Positions 15,076 to 22,797 of a stretch of DNA of 64,000 nucleotides are shown here, one piece after another. Below the pieces are notes generated by a model. That model was not told the DNA's origin. It made no database searches and was given only the letters and a program-made list of their open reading frames with translations. This stretch comes from JADFMN01 sp964529975 (GTDB lineage: Bacteria > Armatimonadota > Fimbriimonadia > Fimbriimonadales > Fimbriimonadaceae), in contig CAZGXW010000007.1 of assembly GCA_964529975.1 (NCBI GenBank), forward strand, positions 1 through 64,000, written 5' to 3'. Positions within the stretch are counted from its first letter, which is position 1. Every line of letters starts with the position of its first letter. The position numbers and the translations under genes are program-made.

Positions 15076-16112
15076 CTTCGTACCTTCTCGGCATCGCAAT
15101 GTTCGACAAGGCCAACATTGAACGGGGGCTCGAAGCGCTCAATGTGCTAAAGGCACGGTTCGCGTTTGTCGCTGAGCCTGGGTATGCCGAGCGCATCGAA
15201 GACGGTCGCGTAGTCGGGCCTGTCTTCAACTGGGGCGTGGGAGTCCTTCTCAGCGCGATGAACGCTGCGGCCAAGCACGACCCTGACTGGAAGAAAGAGC
15301 TCCGCCGCTTTGTCGATTCGACTCGCCACTATTGGAACACGCAAGGCCCCGTCCCCGGCTTCGACGTGCTTCCCTATCCGCGTGAGACAGACCGGTATTA
15401 CGACGACAACGCCTGGATGGTGATGGCGCTCGTCGAGTCATCCGAGGTCCTCAACGACCCAAGCCTGCTTAAGAGGGCAGAAGAAGCGCTCCGCTATGCC
15501 CTTAGCGGTGAGGACGAGAAACTTGGCGGTGGCGTCTACTGGCGCGAGAGCGACAAGAAGAGCAAGAACACCTGCTCAAACGGCCCCACGGTAGCCGCAT
15601 GCCTCGCTGTCTATGAAAAGAACAAGAACCCAAGGCTCCTCGAAGACGCCAAACGCATCTACGACTGGACCAAACGAACGCTCCGAGACCCCGCCGATGG
15701 TCTCTACTGGGACTCTATCGACCTGAACAAGAAGGTCGACAAGACGAAGTGGTCGTACAACTCCGCTCTTATGATCCGCTCTGGCGCCGAACTCCACCGC
15801 ATCACGAAGGACGCAACGTACCTGAAAGACGCCGAAGAGACCGCTCTCGCCAGCGAGAAGAGGTGGGTCGTGGACGGAAGGCTAGCGGACGTGGGGCGCT
15901 TCGCCCACTTGCTCGCGGAATCGTGGCTGTACGTTCCCAACAATGAGCGAAAGACCAGGGTCCGACGCGCCCTCGACTGGCTCTACGCCAATGGAAAGCG
16001 CGCGGACGGCCTCTACGGCAGCCGGTTTGACAGGGCCTCGAATCCTGAGCAGTCGAAGTTCGAACTCATCGACCAGGCTTCCGCTGCCCGAGCATTCCTC
16101 GTCGCACCTTAG
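15072..16112 (+). CDS. GH76-like glycoside hydrolase ((alpha/alpha)6 barrel)
   Basis: A 346-residue protein resembling family 76 alpha-1,6-mannanases and related (alpha/alpha)6-barrel proteins. Signs include RYYDDNAWMVMALVE near residue 115, with the Asp-Asp pair that is catalytic in GH76, GGGVYWRESDKKSKNTCSNG near 155-175, and ADGLYWDSID near 205. Unlike secreted mannanases it has no signal peptide, so it appears cytoplasmic; an AGE-type epimerase-like role is an alternative. The GTG start overlaps the upstream VOC stop. The 3' end overlaps the convergent phosphatase gene by 4 bases. Confidence 0.82.
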   Translation: MTSYLLGIAMFDKANIERGLEALNVLKARFAFVAEPGYAERIEDGRVVGPVFNWGVGVLLSAMNAAAKHDPDWKKELRRFVDSTRHYWNTQGPVPGFDVLPYPRETDRYYDDNAWMVMALVESSEVLNDPSLLKRAEEALRYALSGEDEKLGGGVYWRESDKKSKNTCSNGPTVAACLAVYEKNKNPRLLEDAKRIYDWTKRTLRDPADGLYWDSIDLNKKVDKTKWSYNSALMIRSGAELHRITKDATYLKDAEETALASEKRWVVDGRLADVGRFAHLLAESWLYVPNNERKTRVRRALDWLYANGKRADGLYGSRFDRASNPEQSKFELIDQASAARAFLVAP

Positions 16113-17203
16113 CGCCTGACGACGTCCGAAATCGCTGGCGCCACCTGGGTGTGTCGGGAACGGAAGTCAAGCCCGACAGAAGCGGCGACAGTCGCCGCGA
16201 TCTGGCTCGTGGTCACCTCCGCGACGTACTTGCGTTCGCCAAGGGCAGGAGTGAACGGACCGATGGCCGCCAACCAGGTCTCGTCTGCGCCGACGACCGA
16301 GGCCCCGTGGCTCTTCCATGCTGTCGGCGCGACGCCCCGACCGTGGTCGACCGAGAAGATGAGCGTCGTCTTCCCTTTGTACTGGGGAATCGACTGGAGG
16401 GTCGACCAAAGTTCGCTCAGCATCCTGTCTGTTCGGTGCATGGCATTGAGGTAGTGGTCGTAGCGCCCCTCGTGTGCGAACGTGTCCGTCTCTCCGAAGG
16501 TCATCCACATGGCGCGCGGCCTGTCGTTGCGGAGGTACTCCATGGCCGTGTAAAAGCAGAGCGCATCGTACGGGTCGTTCGGCCAGGGGTGGTGGAGGTT
16601 TCTTTTCATCCCATTGATCGCATCCATTGCAGGTGACTTTGTGCCGAAGTCCATTTGCTCCATCGCCGCGTTGACGGGGATTCCTGATCGGCCAGGGTTG
16701 ACCATGGCGCGAACGACGCTCCACACTGAGAACACGGCCACGCGATGGCGGAACCCTGGCCGGTTGTTCAAGTACTCGAAAACGCTGATGTTGGGGTTGA
16801 GGATCGGATTGTTCGTGTTGATCCGGTCGTCAGCGAAACCGACGACCATCTCGCTGTAGCCCGGATACGAGAACCAGAACTTGTTAGTGACGCGCATGTT
16901 GCTACCGGCGTCCCTGTTGCCATAGACCTGGCCCTGTTTCGCTACGGTGCCCCACAGAAACGGCATGAGTGCCATACGCCGTTCTTCCTGGGTCTCGCGC
17001 CAGAACCTCTTCTTGAGCCCGTCGACGTCTTCGACCCCGCCAGCCTCTTTATTCAACAACTCTGGGTCGGTGCCCCGAAACACGTCCTGCCACCGGATGC
17101 CGTCAAGGAGCACGAGAACGACGTTGTGGTCAGAAGCAGGCGCCTGTCTAGCAAGCGAGACACAACTGAGAGCGATCAAAGTGAAGAGAACAGTCCAGCG
17201 CAT
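16109..17203 (-). CDS. Secreted alkaline-phosphatase-superfamily protein
   Basis: A 364-residue exported protein with a signal peptide (LFTLIALSCVSLARQA). NVVLVLLDGIRWQDVF near residue 28 gives the first metal-binding Asp; the expected nucleophile region is around NNPILNPNIS/NMRVTN. ETDTFAHEGRYDHYL near 240 and FSVDHGRGV near 290 supply the Asp/His metal ligands of nucleotide pyrophosphatase/phosphodiesterase-type enzymes. Substrate unknown. The ATG lacks a ribosome-binding site but has TAGAAT 6 bases upstream. Divergent from the ArsR gene across 98 bases. Confidence 0.85.
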   Translation of the reverse strand: MRWTVLFTLIALSCVSLARQAPASDHNVVLVLLDGIRWQDVFRGTDPELLNKEAGGVEDVDGLKKRFWRETQEERRMALMPFLWGTVAKQGQVYGNRDAGSNMRVTNKFWFSYPGYSEMVVGFADDRINTNNPILNPNISVFEYLNNRPGFRHRVAVFSVWSVVRAMVNPGRSGIPVNAAMEQMDFGTKSPAMDAINGMKRNLHHPWPNDPYDALCFYTAMEYLRNDRPRAMWMTFGETDTFAHEGRYDHYLNAMHRTDRMLSELWSTLQSIPQYKGKTTLIFSVDHGRGVAPTAWKSHGASVVGADETWLAAIGPFTPALGERKYVAEVTTSQIAATVAASVGLDFRSRHTQVAPAISDVVRR

Positions 17204-17209
17204 TGAATG

Positions 17210-17215
17210 ATTCTA
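17210..17215 (-). promoter_or_regulatory. Putative -10 box (TAGAAT)
   Basis: TAGAAT on the minus strand, 6 bases from the ATG at 17203 of the phosphatase-like gene; the transcript would begin at the start codon. Confidence 0.5.
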
Positions 17216-17288
17216 CTGGTGCGGCAGCCAGATCAGGAAAAGGGTCGGTTAACTCCCAGAAGGGCCCACCGGCACGATCGACTCGTGG

Positions 17289-17294
17289 CATACT
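17289..17294 (+). promoter_or_regulatory. Putative -10 box (CATACT) of the ArsR-type gene
   Basis: CATACT with a 7-base gap to ATG 17302. It abuts the inverted repeat that spans the start codon, so a repressor bound there would block transcription start. Confidence 0.5.
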
Positions 17295-17310
17295 TAGGTA
17301 AATGCCTAAG
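17293..17310. promoter_or_regulatory. Candidate ArsR operator spanning the start codon
   Basis: Inverted repeat CTTAGG-N6-CCTAAG. The 6-base centre contains the ATG of the ArsR-type regulator. ArsR repressors bind short dyads at their own promoters, so autoregulation is a reasonable inference. Confidence 0.5.
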
Positions 17311-17637
17311 CGATCAGCGTCACTGGACGATGTGTTCCAGGCTCTGGCGAACCCGACCCGAAGGGACGTGGTTGCAAGACTTGTTCGCGGGCCCGCCGCC
17401 ATGACGGAACTGGCGGGCGACTACGAGATGGCACTTCCCTCGTTCCTCCAACACCTGAAGGTACTGGAAGCGTGCGGGCTCGTCCGCTCGGTCAAACGCG
17501 GTCGCAAGAGGATCTTCGAGCTCCAGCCCGAAGCCTTGACCAAGGCAGAGAGTTGGTTCGACAAACAGCGCACGAACTGGGAGAAGCGCCTCGACCAACT
17601 CGACCAGTTCCTTATGGACCAAAAGGAAAGCAAATGA
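17302..17637 (+). CDS. ArsR-family winged-helix repressor
   Basis: A 111-residue dimeric DNA-binding protein. VFQALANPTRRDVVARLV at residues 11-28 and the recognition region MALPSFLQHLKVLEACGLV at 43-61 are classical ArsR/SdpR features. No cysteine cluster of the metal-sensing type is present, so it is probably not a metal sensor. It overlaps by ATGA with an SRPBCC-domain gene, a common pair in which the second protein is thought to bind a ligand or act with the regulator. A dyad over its own start codon is the likely operator. Confidence 0.93.
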   Translation: MPKRSASLDDVFQALANPTRRDVVARLVRGPAAMTELAGDYEMALPSFLQHLKVLEACGLVRSVKRGRKRIFELQPEALTKAESWFDKQRTNWEKRLDQLDQFLMDQKESK

Positions 17638-18122
17638 ATAGCACACTCATCACACCATTCGACCCTGCTCTCGACCTCATTCTGGAGCGCGAGATCGACG
17701 TACCCGTCGAGGCCGTCTGGGACGCCTGGACGAACCCCGAGAAGCTTGTCAAGTGGTTCACTCCCGCGCCGTGGGGGACGAAGTCGTGCAAGATCGACTT
17801 GCGACCGGGCGGCGAGTTCCAGGTCACGATGATGTCGCCTGAGGGCGAGGAGTTTCCTAACTCCGGTTGTTATCTCGAGATCTTGCCGAACGAAAGGCTT
17901 ATCTGGACCTCTGCGCTCGGCGCGGGTTATCGTCCGCTGAAACCGGAGAGTTGGCCATTCACGGCCTATCTGCTGCTGGAGAGGACGGCGAAAGGCACAA
18001 AGTACACCTGCATCGCGCGCCACGCGAGCAAAGAAGACGCCGAGGCTCACGGCCAAATGGGCTTCGAGCAGGGTTGGGGCTCGGCACTCGACCAGATGGT
18101 CGCCATGATTAAGGCCGAATAG
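17634..18122 (+). CDS. SRPBCC (AHSA1/START-like) domain protein
   Basis: A 162-residue protein of the AHSA1-like lipid/ligand-binding fold. EREIDVPVEAVWDAWTNPEKLVKWFTP near residues 16-42 is the family opening, though I cite it here only by its key positions; GGEFQVTMMSPEGEEF and the final helix HGQMGFEQGWGSALDQMV complete it. Start ATG 17634 overlaps the ArsR stop (ATGA), with AAGGAAAG upstream. A longer frame starting at 17472 is a shadow inside arsR. Ligand unknown. Confidence 0.92.
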   Translation: MNSTLITPFDPALDLILEREIDVPVEAVWDAWTNPEKLVKWFTPAPWGTKSCKIDLRPGGEFQVTMMSPEGEEFPNSGCYLEILPNERLIWTSALGAGYRPLKPESWPFTAYLLLERTAKGTKYTCIARHASKEDAEAHGQMGFEQGWGSALDQMVAMIKAE

Positions 18123-18127
18123 TCGCT

Positions 18128-19960
18128 CTACCCGTGCATGCGGTTCCAAACGAGCGTCTGCAAGTCCAACTTGTAGACGCTCGTGTTGGCATCATGGCTC
18201 TCCTTGCCCCAATTGAACGTGATCGCCTCACCGCCGCGGACAACAATGGCTCCACCCACTAACTGCGCGCGATGGCGGTGGATCCTTGGGGGCACGTCTC
18301 CTGAAGTGGCGACGCGCTCGATAGAATAGGACAAGGTGTCCAACCTGTAGACGGGGATAGGGCCCTTGCGCTGGTCCGTATAGCCAAGCCCACCGATGAT
18401 CCAGACCTTGTCTCCTACCAGCGTCGCAGTATGGAAGTCCGTCGGCTCGAACACCTTGTACGGATAACCCAATACTTGGATGCTTCCGTCCGCGTGGAAC
18501 ACGGTGACGTCGTTGTAAATGCAAAAGTCGGGATCGTACGAGTCCTCGTGCTCGCCTGCGATCATGATGGTTCTGCCGTCTGGCATCAGAGTGAACGACT
18601 GGCCGAACCTGTCGAAGCACCACACTTGCGGCGGCCTGTCCTTCCATGACCGGTTGCAGGCGAACGTCGGGTCGTCCCCGAACCGGTCGCGGGGTCGGTA
18701 AGCGTTGCAACCTGACCTGATCATCGCCAGTCGGAACGGGTCGGTCACATCTTCCGGGTTTGCCTTCCCTTCGCGCTCAAACCGAAACTCAAAGTAGTGG
18801 TCGCGCGAGACTGTGGCCAACTGGGATTCGTCGACCTCCCCCAGCCCGACGAGTCGCCGACGACCCTCGTGATCCAGTTCGCTCGGATCGGCGCCCGCCG
18901 CCAAAAGCGCAAGAATCGTCGGGCGGTCCTTCGCGTTGCTCAAGTAAGAGTCGAAGTGGTCGCCCTTGTTCGGGTCGGCGCCACGTTCAAGCAAGAGTTG
19001 CACGATCTCAAGGTGGCCCTCCAGGCACGCAGCGGCGAGGGGACTGTTTCCAAACTCGTCCTGCTCGTTCGCCGGACTTCCAAGGTCAAGTAGGCGCCTG
19101 ACGAGTTCCACGTTGCCGCTGCCGATAGCCAAGGACATCGTCGAAACTTCCTTCTTGCCTTTGTCCTTCCAATTGGCCCCTCGCTCAAGCAACAAATCGC
19201 AAACCCGTTCGTCGCCCTTGTAGAGCGCTTCTTGCAAGGCCGTTCTGCCGACGACGTCCCTGGCTTCGAGTTCAGTGCCCTGGTCTAGGGCAGCAACGAC
19301 GTCCTCGTATCCTCCAACCACGACAGCCTTGATCAGGGGAGTCCATTCCAACGCAGTCTCGTCCTTGGTCACCTCCAGCAAACTGGCAAGGCACTTCCAC
19401 TTGCCCTGTCGCAGAGCGACGACAATCGCCTTCTCGCCGTACTGCGTCTCGGCGTTCGGGTCGATTCCCAGACCGATCAGGTAATCGACGACCTCGACCG
19501 GATCGCCCGGGGCATAGATTGCGTCGATGAGCGCCGTATAACCCTTGTCGGTCGTGTACCGGAGGTCGGCCCCGTTCTCGGCCATCGCCTTGACGATCTC
19601 TAGGTCGCCCGAGTTCATCGCCTTGGTCAACACGTATGTGCTGAACGTCTCTCCGATTCCGAAATCTAACTTCGGCAGTTTGATCCCGATCGAGGCGAGG
19701 GTCTCGTTCAGGTCCAGTCCAGCCTCCTTCGCAAAGTCGAACGGGCGATCAACCTTCACAAACAACGGGTCGGCCCCTGCCTCGAGAAGGACGCGGACAA
19801 CCTCACGATCCGGCGCCGTCTGCTCGAGCGCTGTGAGCAACGGAGTCGCTCCCCACTTGTCGACCTCGTTCACAAGGGCCTTGGCATCGCTAGCCGTTTG
19901 GACCGCAGCACGAAGGCCCTCAACGTCGCGCGCTAAGACCAAGTCACGGATGGAGTGCAT
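18128..19960 (-). CDS. Ankyrin-repeat protein with C-terminal kelch-like propeller
   Basis: A 610-residue protein without signal peptide. Residues about 15-330 hold eight or nine ankyrin repeats (for example GYTALIDAIYAPGDPVEVVD and GNSPLAAACLEGHLEIVQLL). After a linker, residues about 430-610 show kelch-like blades: SFTLMPDGRTIMIAGEHE, HTATLVGDKVWIIGGLGYTD and RHRAQLVGGAIVVRGGE. Both parts bind proteins in other contexts, so it may be a scaffold. I chose ATG 19960 because GAGG lies six bases upstream. The propeller seems short of a full set of blades. Function unknown. Confidence 0.85.
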   Translation of the reverse strand: MHSIRDLVLARDVEGLRAAVQTASDAKALVNEVDKWGATPLLTALEQTAPDREVVRVLLEAGADPLFVKVDRPFDFAKEAGLDLNETLASIGIKLPKLDFGIGETFSTYVLTKAMNSGDLEIVKAMAENGADLRYTTDKGYTALIDAIYAPGDPVEVVDYLIGLGIDPNAETQYGEKAIVVALRQGKWKCLASLLEVTKDETALEWTPLIKAVVVGGYEDVVAALDQGTELEARDVVGRTALQEALYKGDERVCDLLLERGANWKDKGKKEVSTMSLAIGSGNVELVRRLLDLGSPANEQDEFGNSPLAAACLEGHLEIVQLLLERGADPNKGDHFDSYLSNAKDRPTILALLAAGADPSELDHEGRRRLVGLGEVDESQLATVSRDHYFEFRFEREGKANPEDVTDPFRLAMIRSGCNAYRPRDRFGDDPTFACNRSWKDRPPQVWCFDRFGQSFTLMPDGRTIMIAGEHEDSYDPDFCIYNDVTVFHADGSIQVLGYPYKVFEPTDFHTATLVGDKVWIIGGLGYTDQRKGPIPVYRLDTLSYSIERVATSGDVPPRIHRHRAQLVGGAIVVRGGEAITFNWGKESHDANTSVYKLDLQTLVWNRMHG

Positions 19961-19992
19961 TGTTGACCTCGTTGCCCATGGCGGTTCAATCG

Positions 19993-21585
19993 CTACTGTT
20001 TCAACACCCACCCGTTCGGATCGATGACAGGTGAGGAACCGGCATTCGGCACCGAGCCCTTACCTCCCGTCATTGGGACGCGGATCGTCTTACCGTCGAC
20101 GACGACGTAGATCGGCATGGAGAACTGTAGACCCTCCGGCGCGACCCACTCCAGTGACAGCGTCCCGTCGACGACCTGTGTCTTGAGCGTCGGAAGTTTG
20201 GCCTGCCGTACGTAAACCTCGAAGAACCAGCGCAAGTCTTGTCCCGCTTCGGTCGAAGCGATGTTCACAAAGTCCTCGGTCGTCACAAGCCGTAGAGCCC
20301 GCCCGTCCGACCATCCCTCCGACTCCTTTGTCGGGTAAGCCATGCGCCGAATCGAACGAAGGAACGCGTCGTCGCCGACCAGGTAGCGCAATGAGTGCAG
20401 GACCAACGCGCCTTTGTCATAAATGTCGCCTCCGTAAGCCTCGCTGGAAGTCTCTGCTCTGGGCGCGACGGGCGCGGCGTTGCGGATCGCCCTCCTCCTT
20501 CCCTTCATCGCCGTCAGGTAGGCCTCCTTGCCGCGGATCTGCTCGATGTAGAACGTGTCCATGAAACTCTGGAACCCCTCATGGATCCACATGTCTCGCC
20601 AGTCCGCGTTCGAAACAAGGTTCGCCCACCACTCGTGGCCGAACTCATGCAGGAGCAGCCAATCCAGTCCGTCCTGCGCGAAGCGGAACCTGTTGCCATA
20701 CGCGATCGCGGTCGAGTGTTCCATCCCCAAGTGGGGCGTCTCGACAATCCCGATTTTGATCGCCCTGAACGGGAACGGCCCGCAGTACTTCTCCATGAAC
20801 GCAAGGTACTTCTTCTGTTCTTCGATCAGGCGCGGCGCGTTGGCACGGCTCTCGGGCAACACGTAGAAGTGGATCGGGATCGTCTCTCCGGTGACCGACT
20901 TCACGGTGTCCTCGACAAGTTCGTAGGGAGCGGCGTTAAACACGAGCGAGTAGTTGTTGATGGGCTGCGGCATGTGCCAGACGTAGGTCATAGTCTTGTC
21001 CGCGTTCTTCCAGCTTTCCTGCAGGCGCCCCGGTCCAACGGCGACCAGCGCGTCGGGCACGGTCAGCCTCATTGTTGCCCGGTCGGGCCGGTCGGATGGG
21101 TGGTCCTTGCACGGGAAGATCAGGTCCGCGCCGTCGCCTTGGAGGGCTACCGAAATCCAATCGGCTCCGCTTGGTGTCTTGGCCCACACAATGCCACCGT
21201 CCCACGGCGCGTTCCGCGCAACGTGCGGCGTGCCCGCGTACTTCACTTCCACGCGAATCGCGTCTCCAGGTTGTTTCGAGGCTGGAAAAAAGACGCGGAT
21301 CGCCCCAGGAAACCTATCGAACCGAAGGGCTGACTTCCCGTCGGTGACGCTTGCGACCGTGTAAGGCTCATGGAGGTCGAGCACAATGCTCGCCGTCGGA
21401 ATGACAGTCATTGCATCCATGACCGTTGTCCCGCTCAGCGTCTTCAAAACAGGATCGACCTTGATCGAAACGTCGTACGATTGCACATCGAAAGCGGCCT
21501 GCTCCAACTTGAGCGCACCGCCAGACGTTGATCCTTGGAAGGCCAGGACAGCTGCAATGACTTGTACGGCTGCAAGAGAAGGCAT
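19993..21585 (-). CDS. Secreted M1-family (aminopeptidase N-like) zinc peptidase
   Basis: A 530-residue exported M1-type peptidase. A signal peptide (LAAVQVIAAVLAFQGS) is followed by the N-terminal beta-domain and the catalytic domain with HEFGHEWWANLVS (His313, Glu314, His317) and the third ligand Glu in MWIHEGFQSF. The GAMEN-type exopeptidase motif is modified to GMEHSTAIAYGN. It lacks the C-terminal helical domain of full-length PepN, as do many secreted members. ATG 21585 has GGAG six bases upstream; ATG 21597 does not. It lies upstream of the ankyrin gene on the same strand. Confidence 0.9.
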   Translation of the reverse strand: MPSLAAVQVIAAVLAFQGSTSGGALKLEQAAFDVQSYDVSIKVDPVLKTLSGTTVMDAMTVIPTASIVLDLHEPYTVASVTDGKSALRFDRFPGAIRVFFPASKQPGDAIRVEVKYAGTPHVARNAPWDGGIVWAKTPSGADWISVALQGDGADLIFPCKDHPSDRPDRATMRLTVPDALVAVGPGRLQESWKNADKTMTYVWHMPQPINNYSLVFNAAPYELVEDTVKSVTGETIPIHFYVLPESRANAPRLIEEQKKYLAFMEKYCGPFPFRAIKIGIVETPHLGMEHSTAIAYGNRFRFAQDGLDWLLLHEFGHEWWANLVSNADWRDMWIHEGFQSFMDTFYIEQIRGKEAYLTAMKGRRRAIRNAAPVAPRAETSSEAYGGDIYDKGALVLHSLRYLVGDDAFLRSIRRMAYPTKESEGWSDGRALRLVTTEDFVNIASTEAGQDLRWFFEVYVRQAKLPTLKTQVVDGTLSLEWVAPEGLQFSMPIYVVVDGKTIRVPMTGGKGSVPNAGSSPVIDPNGWVLKQ

Positions 21586-21751
21586 ATCTGGCTCCATTAT
21601 GGTTGCTTCGACAGGTGATCCATCGAAGATTGAATCACGGGACGCTCCGTGCCAGCCAGATCGAATTGCTCCAGAAGCGCTGGGACGATCAGCAAGTGTA
21701 GGTCGGGCAGGAGTACTTCTGTCAGGAGTGAGGGCGCGACGTCCTTAGACG

Positions 21752-22267
21752 CTAGATGATCCCGCCGTCGTCGTAGAACGCGATCTCTTCCAAAGTCGGT
21801 GCCTCGAAGCCTATCCACTTCGCTTCGTGGTCTTCTCTCAACATAACCCAGGTGGGAGTGCGAAGGCTCTTGTTGCGAAGATCTATCCGACGCCACAGTT
21901 CATCGAGATCAGATGAGTCCATTGCGTAGAGCTCGATTCTCGCGCCAAGTTCCAGCGCCTCCATCGCGTACTGGCTGCGCTCCTCCTCGGCCCAAAAGCC
22001 GTTCTCAAGGATCACGGTCAGCCCCTTGCACAAGTATTGCTTTGCCAGGTCCCACTGGAGGTTTTCGATGACATCGCGCAACCTGTCCTTTTCGTCAGAA
22101 TCGCTCGGGTCTTGCAATACAGCCTCGATCCAGTCGTCAGGGCACATTCGGATCGCTTCGCGATCCGCCTCCAATCTTTTGGCAAACGTGGTCTTTCCCG
22201 ACCCGGGCAGTCCACAGACCAAGACGAGAGTTCCGGATTGTGTGAAAGACTGAGGCAATTCACTCAT
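21752..22267 (-). CDS. P-loop kinase-like ATP-binding protein
   Basis: A 171-residue cytoplasmic P-loop protein of the AAA_33/zeta-toxin-like kinase group. The Walker A motif is GLPGSGKTT near residues 19-27. MCPDDWIE near 41 supplies a Mg/substrate-binding acidic pair, and TVILENGFWAEEERSQY looks like a Walker B/lid region. Such proteins phosphorylate small molecules or nucleotides; there is no antitoxin gene beside it, so I do not call it a toxin. The substrate is unknown. Confidence 0.85.
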   Translation of the reverse strand: MSELPQSFTQSGTLVLVCGLPGSGKTTFAKRLEADREAIRMCPDDWIEAVLQDPSDSDEKDRLRDVIENLQWDLAKQYLCKGLTVILENGFWAEEERSQYAMEALELGARIELYAMDSSDLDELWRRIDLRNKSLRTPTWVMLREDHEAKWIGFEAPTLEEIAFYDDGGII

Positions 22268-22351
22268 GTTGCTCGATGATGAACGTCAGTTGGCGATTCA
22301 GTCGACACTTTGACCGCTTAAAATCCCTACTCTCTGCTCCTTGATTGAAAC

Positions 22352-22490
22352 TGGTACTCCCGACGGGGTTTCCGCCGAGCGGAGCGAGGGGAGTGAGCGA
22401 AGCGAGGGGAGTGAGCGAAGCGAACCGGGAAGAACCCGCGATCTTCGCCGCCCAAGAACGAGCACAGCGGGCGACGTCCTAACCGCTAGA
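22352..22490 (-). pseudogene. Degenerate tRNA-Glu-derived unit, distal copy
   Basis: Read on the minus strand, it matches the neighbouring tRNA-Glu from the D-arm through the 3' CCA but lacks the 5' acceptor strand. It carries two insertions: about 18 bases replace the anticodon loop with its UUC, and a stretch of over 60 bases made of GCTTCGCTCACTCCCCTC-type repeats sits in the T-loop. It is about 150 bases from the next copy. It cannot fold into a normal tRNA. Confidence 0.8.
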
Positions 22491-22501
22491 AACGGTGAAA
22501 C

Positions 22502-22638
22502 TGGCACTCCCGACGGGATTTGGTGCGCAGCGACATCCCGCCGAGCGGAGCGAGGGGAGTGAGCGAAGCGAACCGGGACGAACCCGCGATCTTCGCCGCC
22601 CAAGAACCAGCACAGCGGGCGACGTCCTAACCGCTAGA
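22502..22638 (-). pseudogene. Degenerate tRNA-Glu-derived unit, proximal copy
   Basis: Same design as the distal copy: tRNA-Glu sequence from D-arm to CCA without the 5' acceptor strand. An insertion in the anticodon loop differs from the other copy by one base, and one of about 60 bases in the T-loop differs more. Copies are joined by GTTTCACCGTTT (minus strand), which also follows the intact tRNA's CCA. Confidence 0.8.
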
Positions 22639-22649
22639 AACGGTGAAAC

Positions 22650-22725
22650 TGGTACTCCCGACGGGATTCGAACCCGCGATCTTCGCCGTGAAAGGGCGAC
22701 GTCCTAACCGCTAGACGACGGGAGC
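22650..22725 (-). tRNA. tRNA-Glu (anticodon UUC)
   Basis: A 76-base gene read on the minus strand. The acceptor arms GCTCCCG and CGGGAGT pair with one G-U, followed by A and an encoded CCA. The D-arm has the TCTAGCGGTTAGGAC pattern usual for tRNA-Glu. The anticodon loop CTTTCAC gives UUC, and the T-arm GCGGGTTCGAATCCCGT is canonical. Upstream, TTGTTT and CACACT are spaced 18 bases apart as a possible promoter. Downstream lie two broken partial copies of the same gene. Confidence 0.95.
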
Positions 22726-22770
22726 TACCGGGCTCAGTGTGGACCATCGCGGCCCCCTTAAACAAGCAGA

Positions 22771-22788
22771 CCAGGGCTCCTGCCCTGG
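22771..22788 (-). terminator. Hairpin after the NlpC/P60 gene
   Basis: CCAGGGC / GCCCTGG with loop TCCT lies 10 bases past the stop of the minus-strand hydrolase gene. On that strand it is followed by TCTGCTTGTTT, a weak T-rich tail. Probable terminator. Confidence 0.6.
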
Positions 22789-22797
22789 CCGGTTCGA

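Noticed and set aside
21752..22267. Zeta-type toxin
   Set aside because: The P-loop kinase fold fits, but there is no antitoxin gene next to it; annotated as a kinase of unknown substrate.
22352..22638. Possible CRISPR array
   Set aside because: Only two units of about 150 bases, and the repeated part is tRNA-Glu sequence; no regular spacers or cas genes.
22341..22707. Small plus-strand ORFs rich in Ser-Glu-Arg repeats
   Set aside because: They are translations of the low-complexity inserts in the tRNA-Glu-derived units, with no start signals.
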